Origin: Marinomonas profundi
GTDB lineage: Bacteria; Pseudomonadota; Gammaproteobacteria; Pseudomonadales; Marinomonadaceae
DNA length: 64,000 nucleotides
NCBI RefSeq assembly: GCF_020694005.1
Contig: NZ_CP073013.1
Span: forward strand, 2,986,578 to 3,050,577
Reading direction: 5' to 3'
Part shown: piece after piece, positions 10,177-19,004 of the stretch
Position numbering within the stretch: position 1 is the stretch's first letter
Layout: each line of letters begins with the position of its first letter
Made by a program: the position numbers and the translations under genes
Notes under the pieces: generated by a model
Told to the model about the DNA's origin: nothing
Database searches by the model: none
The model's input: only the letters and a program-made list of their open reading frames with translations

Positions 10177-11013
10177 ATTAACAACTCGCTTTTCTTTGGT
10201 GGCCGAGTGTCTAGTGCGCGTTTTGTTGTGCTGGTCATCTTGTCCATGATGATGATCGTTGCTGATATTCGTTTTGGCGCTTTTTCACAAGTAAGGCCTT
10301 ATTTGTCGTTATTTGTGACGCCAATACAAGTGGTTGTAAACACCCCTCAGAAAATGCTGAATTGGGCTGGTGAACATCTTGCCAGTCGTGAAGACTTGGT
10401 AAAAGAAAATCAATCTCTACAGGCGGAGATTTTAATACTTCGTAGCCGTCAGCAAAGACTCGACTCCTTACACGCCGAAAACGTGCGTTTAAGAGAGTTA
10501 TTGGATGCTTCCCAGCGCGTAGATGAAAAAATCGTTATGGCTGAGGTGATTGGTTTTGACCAAAATGCTTACAGCCATCGATTGATGATAGATAAAGGGT
10601 TTTCATCTGGAGCTTATGTCGGTCAACCTGTTTTAGACGCTACGGGTGTATTGGGTCAAGTTGTCGAGACGGCCGCTTACAGTAGTCGAGTGTTATTGAT
10701 TGCAGACGCCAGTCATTTTGTGCCTGTACAGCTTGCTAGAACGGGTTTTAGGAGCATTCTTCGCGGCACTGGCGATTTAACTCGGATGGAGTTAGTCAGT
10801 GTGCCCCGATCGGTAGATATCAAAAAAGGCGATGTGCTAACGACGTCGGGTTTAGATGAGCGCTTTCCGAGTGGTTACCCCGTCGGGATTGTGCGAAGTG
10901 TGAAGTATACCCAAGGCAAGGCTTATGCTGATGTAGCGGTAGTGCCGCTGGCTCAGTTAGGGCGTAGTCGACATGTTATGCTAATTGAAAAGTCTAAGGT
11001 GAGGGAAGAGTGA
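10177..11013 (+). CDS. mreC: Rod shape-determining protein MreC
   Basis: MreC is a bitopic membrane protein with a periplasmic domain that activates the PBP2-RodA elongasome. A transmembrane helix near the N-terminus ('VVLVILSMMMIVAD') is followed by a coiled coil (the 'LVKENQSLQAEILILRSR' region) and the beta-rich MreC domain. The ordinary choice of start is GTG 10207, but the frame upstream reads INNSLFFGGR, which looks like a normal MreC N-terminus. An AGGAG at 10166-10170 is spaced 6 nt from ATT 10177. No ATG, GTG or TTG lies between 10177 and 10207, so I favour an AUU start (278 residues). It overlaps mreD by 4 bp. Confidence 0.88.
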   Translation: MNNSLFFGGRVSSARFVVLVILSMMMIVADIRFGAFSQVRPYLSLFVTPIQVVVNTPQKMLNWAGEHLASREDLVKENQSLQAEILILRSRQQRLDSLHAENVRLRELLDASQRVDEKIVMAEVIGFDQNAYSHRLMIDKGFSSGAYVGQPVLDATGVLGQVVETAAYSSRVLLIADASHFVPVQLARTGFRSILRGTGDLTRMELVSVPRSVDIKKGDVLTTSGLDERFPSGYPVGIVRSVKYTQGKAYADVAVVPLAQLGRSRHVMLIEKSKVREE

Positions 11014-11483
11014 AGCCTATTGTTGTTTTTTCCATTACATTATTGACGGCGTTGATGCTAGAAGCGGTACCTTTTCCTGAGCCATTGGTTTGGTTTCGTC
11101 CGGAATGGGCGTTGTTGATTATTTTGTATTGGGTTATTGCGTTACCCTTTCGTGTGGGTGTTGGCTTAGCTTGGTTCTTAGGCTTGATGGTTGATCTATT
11201 GCAGGGCGGCATTATAGGTCAGCATTCTTTAACCTATGTCATTATTGCTTATACCTGTGCTGTGTTTTACAAGCGTATACGTATGTATCATCGCTGGCAG
11301 CAAGGCTTTTTTGTTTGCTTATTGGTTAGTATTAATCAATTAGTGGATTTTTGGATTGATCATTATCTTGGCTACGCTAAACCGACGTTAATGATTTTTA
11401 TGCCTGCCATTATTACGGGGCTGTTGTGGCCTTGGTCTTTTATTATTTTACGCAGTGTGCGCCGTATGTACGCGATTCGTTAG
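11010..11483 (+). CDS. mreD: Rod shape-determining protein MreD
   Basis: MreD is a small polytopic inner-membrane protein of the rod complex. The 157-residue sequence is very hydrophobic with about five predicted membrane segments and contains the family-typical 'WALLIILYWVIALPFRVGVGLAWFLG' region (read in pieces from about residue 30 on) and 'GLMVDLLQGGIIGQH'. It begins with GTG 11010 overlapping the mreC stop (GTGA), implying translational coupling. Length and position between mreC and maf are as expected. Confidence 0.93.
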   Translation: MKPIVVFSITLLTALMLEAVPFPEPLVWFRPEWALLIILYWVIALPFRVGVGLAWFLGLMVDLLQGGIIGQHSLTYVIIAYTCAVFYKRIRMYHRWQQGFFVCLLVSINQLVDFWIDHYLGYAKPTLMIFMPAIITGLLWPWSFIILRSVRRMYAIR

Positions 11484-11507
11484 GCAACTTTAAATTAGGA
11501 AGAGCGT

Positions 11508-12116
11508 ATGCTTGTTTTGGCGTCGGCCTCACCAAGAAGGAAAGAGCTGCTGAGCCTTTTGGTGAAAGAGTTTTTGGTGTTACCTGCTGATATTGATGAA
11601 ACGCCCTATGAGAATGAGGGTGCCAAGGACTACGTTATTCGAATGGCTGTTGAAAAAGCCAAAGCGGCCACCTTGATTTATCAAGGTCAAGGCCATCAAG
11701 ATGTCTCTGCTGTGTTTATGGCGTCTGATACCAGTGTCGTGGTTGATGGTCACATTTTAGGCAAGCCTTCCTCTTTAGATGAATCAAAGTCGATGCTTAG
11801 ACAGTTGTCTGGGCGTTCGCATCAAGTACTTACCTCCCTTTGTGTGTGCAATCAAGCTTACGATCATATAGCGACCCAGTGTGTGATCAGTGAGGTGCAT
11901 TTCCGATCGCTTTCTGATGTTGAGATTACGCAGTATTGGAAAACCGGCGAACCTCAAGATAAAGCCGGTTCTTATGCGATTCAGGGGGTTGGTTCGGTGT
12001 TTGTTGAATCCCTTGTCGGGTCTTATTCGGCCGTTGTCGGTTTGCCTATGTTCGAGAGTGCGCAATTGCTCGCACAGTTTGGAATCCACCCTCTAGAGGA
12101 AAAATCTTATGAGTGA
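11508..12116 (+). CDS. Maf-family nucleoside triphosphate pyrophosphatase (YhdE type)
   Basis: Maf proteins hydrolyse dTTP, UTP or modified nucleotides to monophosphates. The N-terminal 'LASASPRRKELL' is the canonical Maf motif, and 'ADIDETP', 'ASDTSVVVDG' and 'DKAGSYAIQG' are the further substrate-pocket blocks. The 202 residues are a normal length. The location between mreD and rng is the usual place of yhdE, the dTTP/UTP-specific paralogue, so that specificity is inferred from synteny. A GGAAGAG ribosome-binding site precedes ATG 11508. It overlaps rng by 8 bp. Confidence 0.93.
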   Translation: MLVLASASPRRKELLSLLVKEFLVLPADIDETPYENEGAKDYVIRMAVEKAKAATLIYQGQGHQDVSAVFMASDTSVVVDGHILGKPSSLDESKSMLRQLSGRSHQVLTSLCVCNQAYDHIATQCVISEVHFRSLSDVEITQYWKTGEPQDKAGSYAIQGVGSVFVESLVGSYSAVVGLPMFESAQLLAQFGIHPLEEKSYE

Positions 12117-13563
12117 AGATGTACTCATTAATGTCACTCCTATGGAGATTAGGGTTGCCCTGGTTGAAAATGGTGTTCTGCAAGAAGTGTATATTGAGCG
12201 TTCGAGTCGGAAAGGCATCGTCGGCAATATTTATCAAGGTAAGGTTGTGCGAGTGCTTCCGGGTATGCAGGCTGCTTTTGTGGACATTGGCTTGGAAAGA
12301 GCGGCGTTTATTCATGTGTCGGAAGTGGTCGGTCGTGACGCGGTGAATCCGAGTGACCAAATCGGTGATTATTTACGCGAAGGTCAATCATTAGTGGTTC
12401 AAGTAACAAAGGATCCGATTAGTACAAAAGGCGCACGTCTGACCACGCACTTATCCATACCTTCCCGATATTTGGTGTACATGCCGGATCAAGCTCATGT
12501 TGGCGTTAGTCAACGAATTGAAGATGAAACGGAGCGTGAGCGTCTTAAATTGCTGGTGTCTGAGGCATTAACCGATGCGGATGAAAACAGCGGCTATATT
12601 TTGCGCACGGCCGCGGAGCGGGCAGGCGAAGACGAAATATTATCCGATATAAAATTTTTAAAGCGTTTATGGCAATCTGTAAAAGGGCGCATGCAAAACG
12701 CCAAAGCGCCTTCTATTATTTATGAAGATCTTCCGTTGCACTTACGCACCATGCGAGATTTGGTGGGATTAACGACAGAAAAAATTCGCATAGACTCGAA
12801 AGAAAACTTTGCTAAGTTGCGTGCATTTGCGGAAGATTTCATTCCCGAATTAAGAGAGCGTATTGAGTATTACCCTGGTGAACGCCCCATTTTTGATTTA
12901 TACAGTGTTGAAGATGAAATTCAGAAGGCGCTAGATCGAAAGGTTCAACTTAAGTCGGGTGGTTACCTGTTGGTCGAGCAGACGGAATCTATGACCACGG
13001 TTGATGTAAACACGGGGGCTTTTGTTGGTAGCCGAAACTTAGAAGAAACCATTTATAAAACAAATTTAGAAGCCGCAACCGCAATAGGCCGTCAGCTTAG
13101 ATTGAGAAATTTAGGTGGGATTATTATTATCGATTTTATCGACATGGAAGACGAGGAACATAAGCGTCAAGTATTAAGAATGCTTGAGAAAATATTAGAC
13201 ATAGACCACGCGAAAACCAAAATCACCGGAGTGTCGGAGTTAGGTTTGGTTGAAATGACTCGAAAAAGAACGCGTGAAAGCCTAGGGCAGACACTCTGTG
13301 AGCCTTGTCGTTCTTGTCGCGGTAGTGGTTTGGTGAAGACCCCTGAGACGGTCTGCTATGAAGTGTTCCGAGAAATTTTAAGGGCAGATCGTGCCTATAA
13401 CTCGCAAACTTATACCGTTTTAGCTGCGAGCTCTGTGGTTGAACGCTTTTTGGATGAGGAAAGCGCTGCGGTTGCAGAGTTGGAGGCTTTTATCGGTAAA
13501 GCCATTCACTTCCAAGTGGATTCTGTTTACACGCAAGATCAATACGATGTTGTGCTTCGTTAA
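12109..13563 (+). CDS. rng: Ribonuclease G
   Basis: RNase G is a 5'-end-sensitive endoribonuclease that matures 16S rRNA and turns over some mRNAs. The 484-residue protein has an S1 domain (about 38-120) and the RNase E/G catalytic region, with Mg-binding Asp299 in 'TVDVNTGAF' and Asp342 in 'IIIDFIDM', and the zinc-link Cys pair C397-E-P-C400. It lacks the long C-terminal scaffold of RNase E, consistent with RNase G. Its start overlaps maf, placing it in the mre transcript. Confidence 0.95.
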   Translation: MSEDVLINVTPMEIRVALVENGVLQEVYIERSSRKGIVGNIYQGKVVRVLPGMQAAFVDIGLERAAFIHVSEVVGRDAVNPSDQIGDYLREGQSLVVQVTKDPISTKGARLTTHLSIPSRYLVYMPDQAHVGVSQRIEDETERERLKLLVSEALTDADENSGYILRTAAERAGEDEILSDIKFLKRLWQSVKGRMQNAKAPSIIYEDLPLHLRTMRDLVGLTTEKIRIDSKENFAKLRAFAEDFIPELRERIEYYPGERPIFDLYSVEDEIQKALDRKVQLKSGGYLLVEQTESMTTVDVNTGAFVGSRNLEETIYKTNLEAATAIGRQLRLRNLGGIIIIDFIDMEDEEHKRQVLRMLEKILDIDHAKTKITGVSELGLVEMTRKRTRESLGQTLCEPCRSCRGSGLVKTPETVCYEVFREILRADRAYNSQTYTVLAASSVVERFLDEESAAVAELEAFIGKAIHFQVDSVYTQDQYDVVLR

Positions 13564-13577
13564 ACTGTCGGGTTGAA

Positions 13578-13641
13578 CAGATGATGTGCTGGGTTAAACC
13601 AGTGATGTGCTTGGTTAAACCAAGGTTGTTCTTTGCTAAAC
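13578..13641. repeat. Three imperfect 21-22-nt tandem repeats between rng and yhdP
   Basis: Units at 13578-13599, 13600-13620 and 13621-13641 share the pattern CA(g)(t)gatgtgct-ggttaaac. The third copy is the most diverged. They fill most of the 91-bp gap between the rng stop and yhdP. No function is evident; they look like slippage or a recent duplication. Confidence 0.7.
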
Positions 13642-13654
13642 CTACGAAGGTCTG

Positions 13655-16600
13655 ATGATGAGTTGGCTGATTCGAAAACTGCTGTTGGTGTTGTTTTGGG
13701 GAAGTGTTGCTTTTGCGGCATTGCTCGCCCTTTTCGCGCTAGGCGTTGGCCAATTACTGCCTTATTTGGATCATTATCGTCCTCAAATTGAAAATAATTT
13801 AGAACAAATTACTGGCTATCCCGTTACCCTGGAGCGAATTGATGGTCATTTGGAGGGGATTGATCCAACGGTCTCGATTAGTGGCTTTGATTTGCAGGTT
13901 AATGGTTTACCTGCCATATCCATTAGTGAAACGAGAGTGCGCCTTGATACGGTAAAATCCATTCTAAGTTTACGCCCTCAATTTACCTATATTCGCTTTG
14001 TGCGTCCCACGCTTGTTGTACAGGAAAAAAATGACCAGTGGCGGCTGAATGGAGAGACTCAGCAGGAAGAGGTTAAAAGTGAAATCGGGGCTGAACGTGT
14101 ACTGGACTATCTTTCTGCCCAACAAAATTTTTCTGCATTTGATGCGACCATTAAGCTGGATAGTGAACAATATGGTCAGCATGTGGTTCGCGCGCCCCAT
14201 GTTTTTTTATTCCAGAAGTCGCTTGAGTCTTTGTTAACTTCCACGTTTTATTTAGATAGCGGCAAGTCACCTTTTCAAGTGCAGGCGCGTATCGATGAAA
14301 CTCGTGCTCTGCTTGGGAATTATCGAATAAAAGCGTCGATTCGAGCTCCTATGACGCCATTGCCTCTCGATCATTTTTTGTCAGCCAAAGATGATGCCTT
14401 GTCCTCTGTTGCTGTGGGTGGGGATATCTGGTTGGATATTCTGGTGGGTAAAGAAGTCGAGGTTCGGACTGAGTCTACCCGATTGAACGCTCAATTTACC
14501 GATGGGCAGTCGTACGATGTCTCTTCTTCACTCAAGCTTCGCTATTCGCAAGAAAAACCAAGACTACAAGTGGATGTGCGCAATGTGGAAATCAAAGATG
14601 GCGCTGGTCGACAGTATCCTAAGACCAATCTGGCGCTGAGTTGGTCGTCAGCCACAGGGCGTTCTAATCTTAGTTTTGATCAAATAGACCTTTCATTGGC
14701 GCATCAGGTTGGTGCCTATTTTTTGCCTAAAGAGTCGGATGTTTTTAACCTACTAGACGGTCTTGCTCCCACTGGAATGGCGAAAAATGGCTCGGTGCGT
14801 TTATGGAGAGAAGAGCAAGCCCTGTCGTTTCAGTTGCTCAGTAATATTCAATCCGCTTCTGTTAATGGCTATAACGGCATTCCACAGGCAAATAATGTCA
14901 ATGCGGTATTAAATTTGTCAGATGAAGAGGGCTATATCGATTTTCGTGGCACGGGCAGTACAATAAAATTCGACACTATTTACGACACCGTTTGGGACAC
15001 TGAGTCTTTGTCTGGTTATGTGGCTTGGCAGCGCCAGCAAGAGGCCTTTTTGGTGAGCGGGCGTGATTTATCGGTTAGGCGTAATGGGGCTGATATTTCT
15101 GGTGGTTTTCGCCTTGAGATACGAAATGAGGCGGCGGACTGGCTTTCTTTGGATTTAAATGGTCGCCATATTCCCATTGCGGATCGACTGGCGTATCTTC
15201 CGCCCAAAGCGCTAAACAGTAATGTCACCTCTTGGATTGATGACGCTTTTGCAAACACAGGACAGATAGATAATCTAGATGTGTTGGTGCAAAGTGAATT
15301 GTCTGAAGGCGCAACACCGCATGTTAGGGTAAAGATGCAAGTTCATGATGCGGACGTTACCTTTGATAAAAATTGGCCGACTGCCAAGCGGGTGAATGGT
15401 AACTTTGAGTTGGATGAAACGGGGGTGTCTGTCTTTGTGGCGTCTGCGTCATTGGCAGACTTATCGGTCGCTGATATTACCGTCAGTGTTCCCATTCAGA
15501 ATGGATCAGCAGAGTGGCTGAATTTGGCCGGAGTGGTCGAGGATGACGCGGCGGCTATTTTGGCGATGCTTCAGTCGACACCGCTTGCTGACAATGTGTT
15601 GCAGCCGTTTGCAGAATGGCAATTGGATGGACAAGTAAAAGGTCGTTTTGACGTAGGCGTTCCTTTTTCAGGTGATGAACACGCTGTTGTGTCGTTGGGG
15701 TTGATGTTTCAAGACAACGATTTATTAATACCAGAGATTGATCTTGCCTCTTATGTGTCGCATGGGCAGCTAAATTACAGCTCGAGTAAGGGTATTACCA
15801 ACTCGGAATTTGCTATACAAGCTTTGGGTGGGGAATCTCATCTTGTGCTTTCGTCTGTGGATGCGGCGTCTGGAGAGCTTGCTATCGTCGGCGACTTGAG
15901 TGGTGACGTTGGCATGAATGAGCTGGTCGCGTGGCGAAAACTGCCAGCAGCAATGGGTCGTCGTGTATCGGGTAAAACGTCGTATTCTGGCAAATTATTC
16001 ATTAATCAGTCGCAAAATGGGCAGGTTGATTTGACCATCACGAGTGATCTTGCTGGGGTGACGGTTGATTTGCCTGAGCCGGTTGGTAAAGACGACAAGA
16101 TGACTCGCTCGCTACGAGTTAAGGTGATGCAGCACGAACAGGATCTTGTGGTTGATGTGGGCTATGCCGATTTCGTTAAATCGCGCTTTTTGCTGCAGTC
16201 TGGGGTGTTTGTCGGTGGCGAGGTGATGGTCAACGGCGGGGCTGATAAAGCAATGGGTGAGGCGATACCAAAAGGGTTGGTGGTAACGGGCGACTTTGAG
16301 CGCTTCTACTTTGAGGCGTGGCAGCCAATACTGGCGGATTTTTCTGCACAACCGCAGACGCCTGTTGGTGATAATGCTGCGCTGGTGTTACCTAATTGGT
16401 TGAGTCGAGTAGACTTTATTGTCGATGAAGTGGTGGTTAACCCAAATAACACTTGGCATAACTTTAAGGTGGCTTACAACGCTTCAGCTCAGAAAATGCT
16501 GTTGGTGAATGCTGACGAAGTTAATTTTTCGTTTGCTGATGTAAATGGCGTGCCTAATTTACATTTTGGTTTTTTGAGTTGGAATACGGCTCCGACGGAA

Positions 16601-17479
16601 GTGTCTGACATCGGCAAAAAGACCGAGCCGCCAGTGTCAGCACGGCAAATTCCTACTATGGTATTGTCTGTTGATCAGCTGTATTTAAATCAGAAGCCCT
16701 ACGGTGATTGGCAATTAACGCTGTCGCAAGAGGGGGATAGTTTACGCATTGACCCGATTACGTCGCGATTAAGCACGGGGCATTTTAATGGCCATCTTCT
16801 TTGGCAAGATAAAGGCGAGCAATCGAGCGTTGCATTGGTGTTGTCTACCAAGGGGGCCGATCTTGCTGAGCTGACGAAAAAGTTTTCGAATGAGGCTTTT
16901 GTTACCTCTAAGCGGTTTAACGTAGAGGTTGCGCTTAATTGGCAAGGGCATCCTTTTTACTTTGATCGAGAGTCGGTCACTGGACAGATTAATTTTCTCG
17001 CCGAGAATGGCAATTTTAGTCAGGTGGATGAGTTACCAGCGTTTATGAAGATGTTGGGGATTTTTAACATTGGCGCATTAAATAGACGGTTGTTATTAGA
17101 TTTTTCTGATGTGTATGAGCCAGGGCTTACCTATGATGAATTTAGAGGCGCGCTTTCGTTAGATGGGGGGATTTTAACAACAACGTCTCCCGTTACTATT
17201 ACTTCCCCTACGGCAGAAATGGTGCTTGCTGGGAAAGCGGATATAGTGAACGAGACATTGGACGAAACGCTAACGGCAACGTTTCCGTTGACTGGGGCGT
17301 TGCCACTCGCTGGTTTGTTGTGGGGAACGCCTCAAATCGCAGGCTTATTATTCATTACAGATAAGCTGATAGGTGATCAGCTCTCTAAAGTAACCAGTGT
17401 GCAGTATCAAATAAAGGGATCTTTTGATCAGCCCGTTATGACCCCAGTCCGTTATAGGCCATTAGAGAGGAAGAAATGA
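13655..17479 (+). CDS. yhdP: YhdP-family AsmA-like envelope protein
   Basis: A 1274-residue protein with one N-terminal membrane helix (about 8-30) and a very long repetitive beta-rich periplasmic part, the signature of the AsmA-like YhdP/DUF3971 family. In E. coli YhdP together with TamB and YdbH carries phospholipids to the outer membrane as a bridge-like transporter. The N-terminal 'NNLEQITGYPVTLERIDGHLEGIDPTV' region (residues about 47-74) and the C-terminal 'LPAFMKMLGIFNIGALNRR' (about 1128-1146) are conserved in the family. Synteny rng-yhdP-nitrilase supports it. GAAGG lies 4 nt before ATG 13655 and 7 nt before ATG 13658, so either may be used. Confidence 0.92.
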   Translation: MMSWLIRKLLLVLFWGSVAFAALLALFALGVGQLLPYLDHYRPQIENNLEQITGYPVTLERIDGHLEGIDPTVSISGFDLQVNGLPAISISETRVRLDTVKSILSLRPQFTYIRFVRPTLVVQEKNDQWRLNGETQQEEVKSEIGAERVLDYLSAQQNFSAFDATIKLDSEQYGQHVVRAPHVFLFQKSLESLLTSTFYLDSGKSPFQVQARIDETRALLGNYRIKASIRAPMTPLPLDHFLSAKDDALSSVAVGGDIWLDILVGKEVEVRTESTRLNAQFTDGQSYDVSSSLKLRYSQEKPRLQVDVRNVEIKDGAGRQYPKTNLALSWSSATGRSNLSFDQIDLSLAHQVGAYFLPKESDVFNLLDGLAPTGMAKNGSVRLWREEQALSFQLLSNIQSASVNGYNGIPQANNVNAVLNLSDEEGYIDFRGTGSTIKFDTIYDTVWDTESLSGYVAWQRQQEAFLVSGRDLSVRRNGADISGGFRLEIRNEAADWLSLDLNGRHIPIADRLAYLPPKALNSNVTSWIDDAFANTGQIDNLDVLVQSELSEGATPHVRVKMQVHDADVTFDKNWPTAKRVNGNFELDETGVSVFVASASLADLSVADITVSVPIQNGSAEWLNLAGVVEDDAAAILAMLQSTPLADNVLQPFAEWQLDGQVKGRFDVGVPFSGDEHAVVSLGLMFQDNDLLIPEIDLASYVSHGQLNYSSSKGITNSEFAIQALGGESHLVLSSVDAASGELAIVGDLSGDVGMNELVAWRKLPAAMGRRVSGKTSYSGKLFINQSQNGQVDLTITSDLAGVTVDLPEPVGKDDKMTRSLRVKVMQHEQDLVVDVGYADFVKSRFLLQSGVFVGGEVMVNGGADKAMGEAIPKGLVVTGDFERFYFEAWQPILADFSAQPQTPVGDNAALVLPNWLSRVDFIVDEVVVNPNNTWHNFKVAYNASAQKMLLVNADEVNFSFADVNGVPNLHFGFLSWNTAPTEVSDIGKKTEPPVSARQIPTMVLSVDQLYLNQKPYGDWQLTLSQEGDSLRIDPITSRLSTGHFNGHLLWQDKGEQSSVALVLSTKGADLAELTKKFSNEAFVTSKRFNVEVALNWQGHPFYFDRESVTGQINFLAENGNFSQVDELPAFMKMLGIFNIGALNRRLLLDFSDVYEPGLTYDEFRGALSLDGGILTTTSPVTITSPTAEMVLAGKADIVNETLDETLTATFPLTGALPLAGLLWGTPQIAGLLFITDKLIGDQLSKVTSVQYQIKGSFDQPVMTPVRYRPLERKK

Positions 17480-18312
17480 TGCAGACTTTATGTATTGCTG
17501 CAGTTCAATTAACCAGCACTGGTAATTGGCAGGATAATCTAAATGAGGTGAAGGAGCTTGTCGCCTCAGCGGTAGCAGAAGGTGCACGTTTGGTTGTGTT
17601 ACCCGAAAACGTTTTTTTGTTTGATGGTAAAAGAATGCGATCATTCGCTGAGTCGGATGAGCAAGACGTGTTGCTTAATGAGATCGCTGAATTGGCGCGG
17701 CAACACTCAATTTATTTAGTGATTGGCTCGCACCCCTCTATTTTGAATGCGACTGGTGATCTTGTTGCGGGCGGTCGAGTTCGGCAAACCTGTTGGGCGG
17801 TCGGGCCCGATGGTCTATTTTTTGAGCGTTACGATAAAATCCATCTGTTTGATGTCGACGTCAATGACAAGGCGATGGCTTATCGAGAGTCTGAGGTGAT
17901 CGAGCCTGGCGATCTGACGCCAAAAGTGATTGATGTAGATGGTTTTAAAGTCGGCTTGAGTATTTGCTACGATGTCCGTTTCCCCGAACTTTATCGAGAA
18001 TTGAGCCGACGCGGAGCTGACCTTTTATTGGTGCCTGCGGCTTTTACCTATATGACGGGGAAGAAACACTGGGATATTCTTTTGGCTGCACGAGCTATTG
18101 AAAATCAATGCTACGTATTAGGTGTGAATCAGTGTGGTTGGCATAATGCCACTAGGCAGACTTATGGGCACAGTGGATTGTATTCTCCTACTGGGGAACG
18201 ACTGCTGGGGTTGCAGGAAGTGCCGGGTTATTTTGTTTTTAAGATGACTAAGCAAGCGTTGTTGGATTGTCGCCAAAAAATGCCGTGTCTTGCTCATCGC
18301 CGATTGTCGTGA
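17476..18312 (+). CDS. Carbon-nitrogen hydrolase (Nit1/YafV-type omega-amidase or deaminated glutathione amidase)
   Basis: A nitrilase-superfamily amidase with the Glu-Lys-Cys triad visible as E44 ('VLPENVF'), K121 ('ERYDKIHLFDVDV') and C164 ('SICYDVRFPELYR'). The 278 residues and the 'KIHLFDVDV' motif place it in the Nit subfamily, whose members hydrolyse deaminated glutathione (metabolite repair). Exact substrate is inferred. It overlaps yhdP by 4 bp (ATGA). In many gammaproteobacteria tldD follows at this locus; here it does not, and a terminator hairpin comes next. Confidence 0.88.
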   Translation: MMQTLCIAAVQLTSTGNWQDNLNEVKELVASAVAEGARLVVLPENVFLFDGKRMRSFAESDEQDVLLNEIAELARQHSIYLVIGSHPSILNATGDLVAGGRVRQTCWAVGPDGLFFERYDKIHLFDVDVNDKAMAYRESEVIEPGDLTPKVIDVDGFKVGLSICYDVRFPELYRELSRRGADLLLVPAAFTYMTGKKHWDILLAARAIENQCYVLGVNQCGWHNATRQTYGHSGLYSPTGERLLGLQEVPGYFVFKMTKQALLDCRQKMPCLAHRRLS

Positions 18313-18376
18313 GGTGATTTTTCATCTCTCCAGTCTAAGCTGAGTTACCCAGAATTAGGCGGGCGCTAAACGCTGT

Positions 18377-18420
18377 ACCAATAAAGTGAGCTGACTTGAT
18401 GTTCACTTTATTGGTCGCTT
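18377..18420. terminator. Bidirectional terminator-like hairpin
   Basis: ACCAATAAAGTGA (18377-18389) and TCACTTTATTGGT (18403-18415) form a perfect 13-bp stem with a 13-nt loop, followed by a T-rich stretch. It lies between the convergent nitrilase gene and darP. Confidence 0.75.
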
Positions 18421-18461
18421 TTATTGAGTGTGATCTTGGTACTTAAAGTGTGTTACAGGCG

Positions 18462-18998
18462 TTATTCTTTTAAACCAAGGCGTTTTTCTTCGGCTTCGCG
18501 TAAGAAGCGAAACAGCTTTTTGCGATTGGTGGTGTTGCCTTCCTGTGAGACTTCTTTTTGCGAGAGTCGAATCAGTTGTCTTAGCAGTTGAATGTCTTCC
18601 ACTTCTGGGTGGTCGTTCAAATACTGTGATAAGACTTCTTTGCTGTTCTCGCCAATCAGTGCGTCACGTTTAATTTCAAGTTGATGAAAAAGCTTGTTAT
18701 AGGCAGCTGACGTACTATCAAATAAAGCAACGCGTTGTGCGATGGCTTCATGATCCTCGGTGCGCATTACTTTGCCTATGTATTGTAGGTGTCTTCTCAT
18801 TGCCTCGTGCTGTTTTATACGTCCTGATTCTACAAATGCTTCGCGTAGTGTGTCGGACATTTCCACCTTTTTAAGCTGGTTTTTGCTCAGCCCTAAGAGT
18901 TTTTTACCAAGATCCTGCAAAGCTTCCATTTCGCGCTTGATCTGGGTTTTACTTTTAGGAATGTCGTCATCATTGTCGTATTGATCAAAATCTGTCAT
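18462..18998 (-). CDS. darP: Ribosome biogenesis factor DarP (YjgA, DUF615)
   Basis: DarP associates with late 50S precursors and promotes docking of 23S helices. The 178-residue, charged, mostly helical protein contains the family pattern 'SKTQIKREMEALQDLGKKLL' near the N-terminus and 'RRHLQYIGKVMR' in the middle. It sits 6 bp downstream of mgtE on the same strand. In E. coli darP pairs with pmbA; here pmbA is not adjacent. Confidence 0.92.
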   Translation of the reverse strand: MTDFDQYDNDDDIPKSKTQIKREMEALQDLGKKLLGLSKNQLKKVEMSDTLREAFVESGRIKQHEAMRRHLQYIGKVMRTEDHEAIAQRVALFDSTSAAYNKLFHQLEIKRDALIGENSKEVLSQYLNDHPEVEDIQLLRQLIRLSQKEVSQEGNTTNRKKLFRFLREAEEKRLGLKE

Positions 18999-19004
18999 GG
19001 GAAC

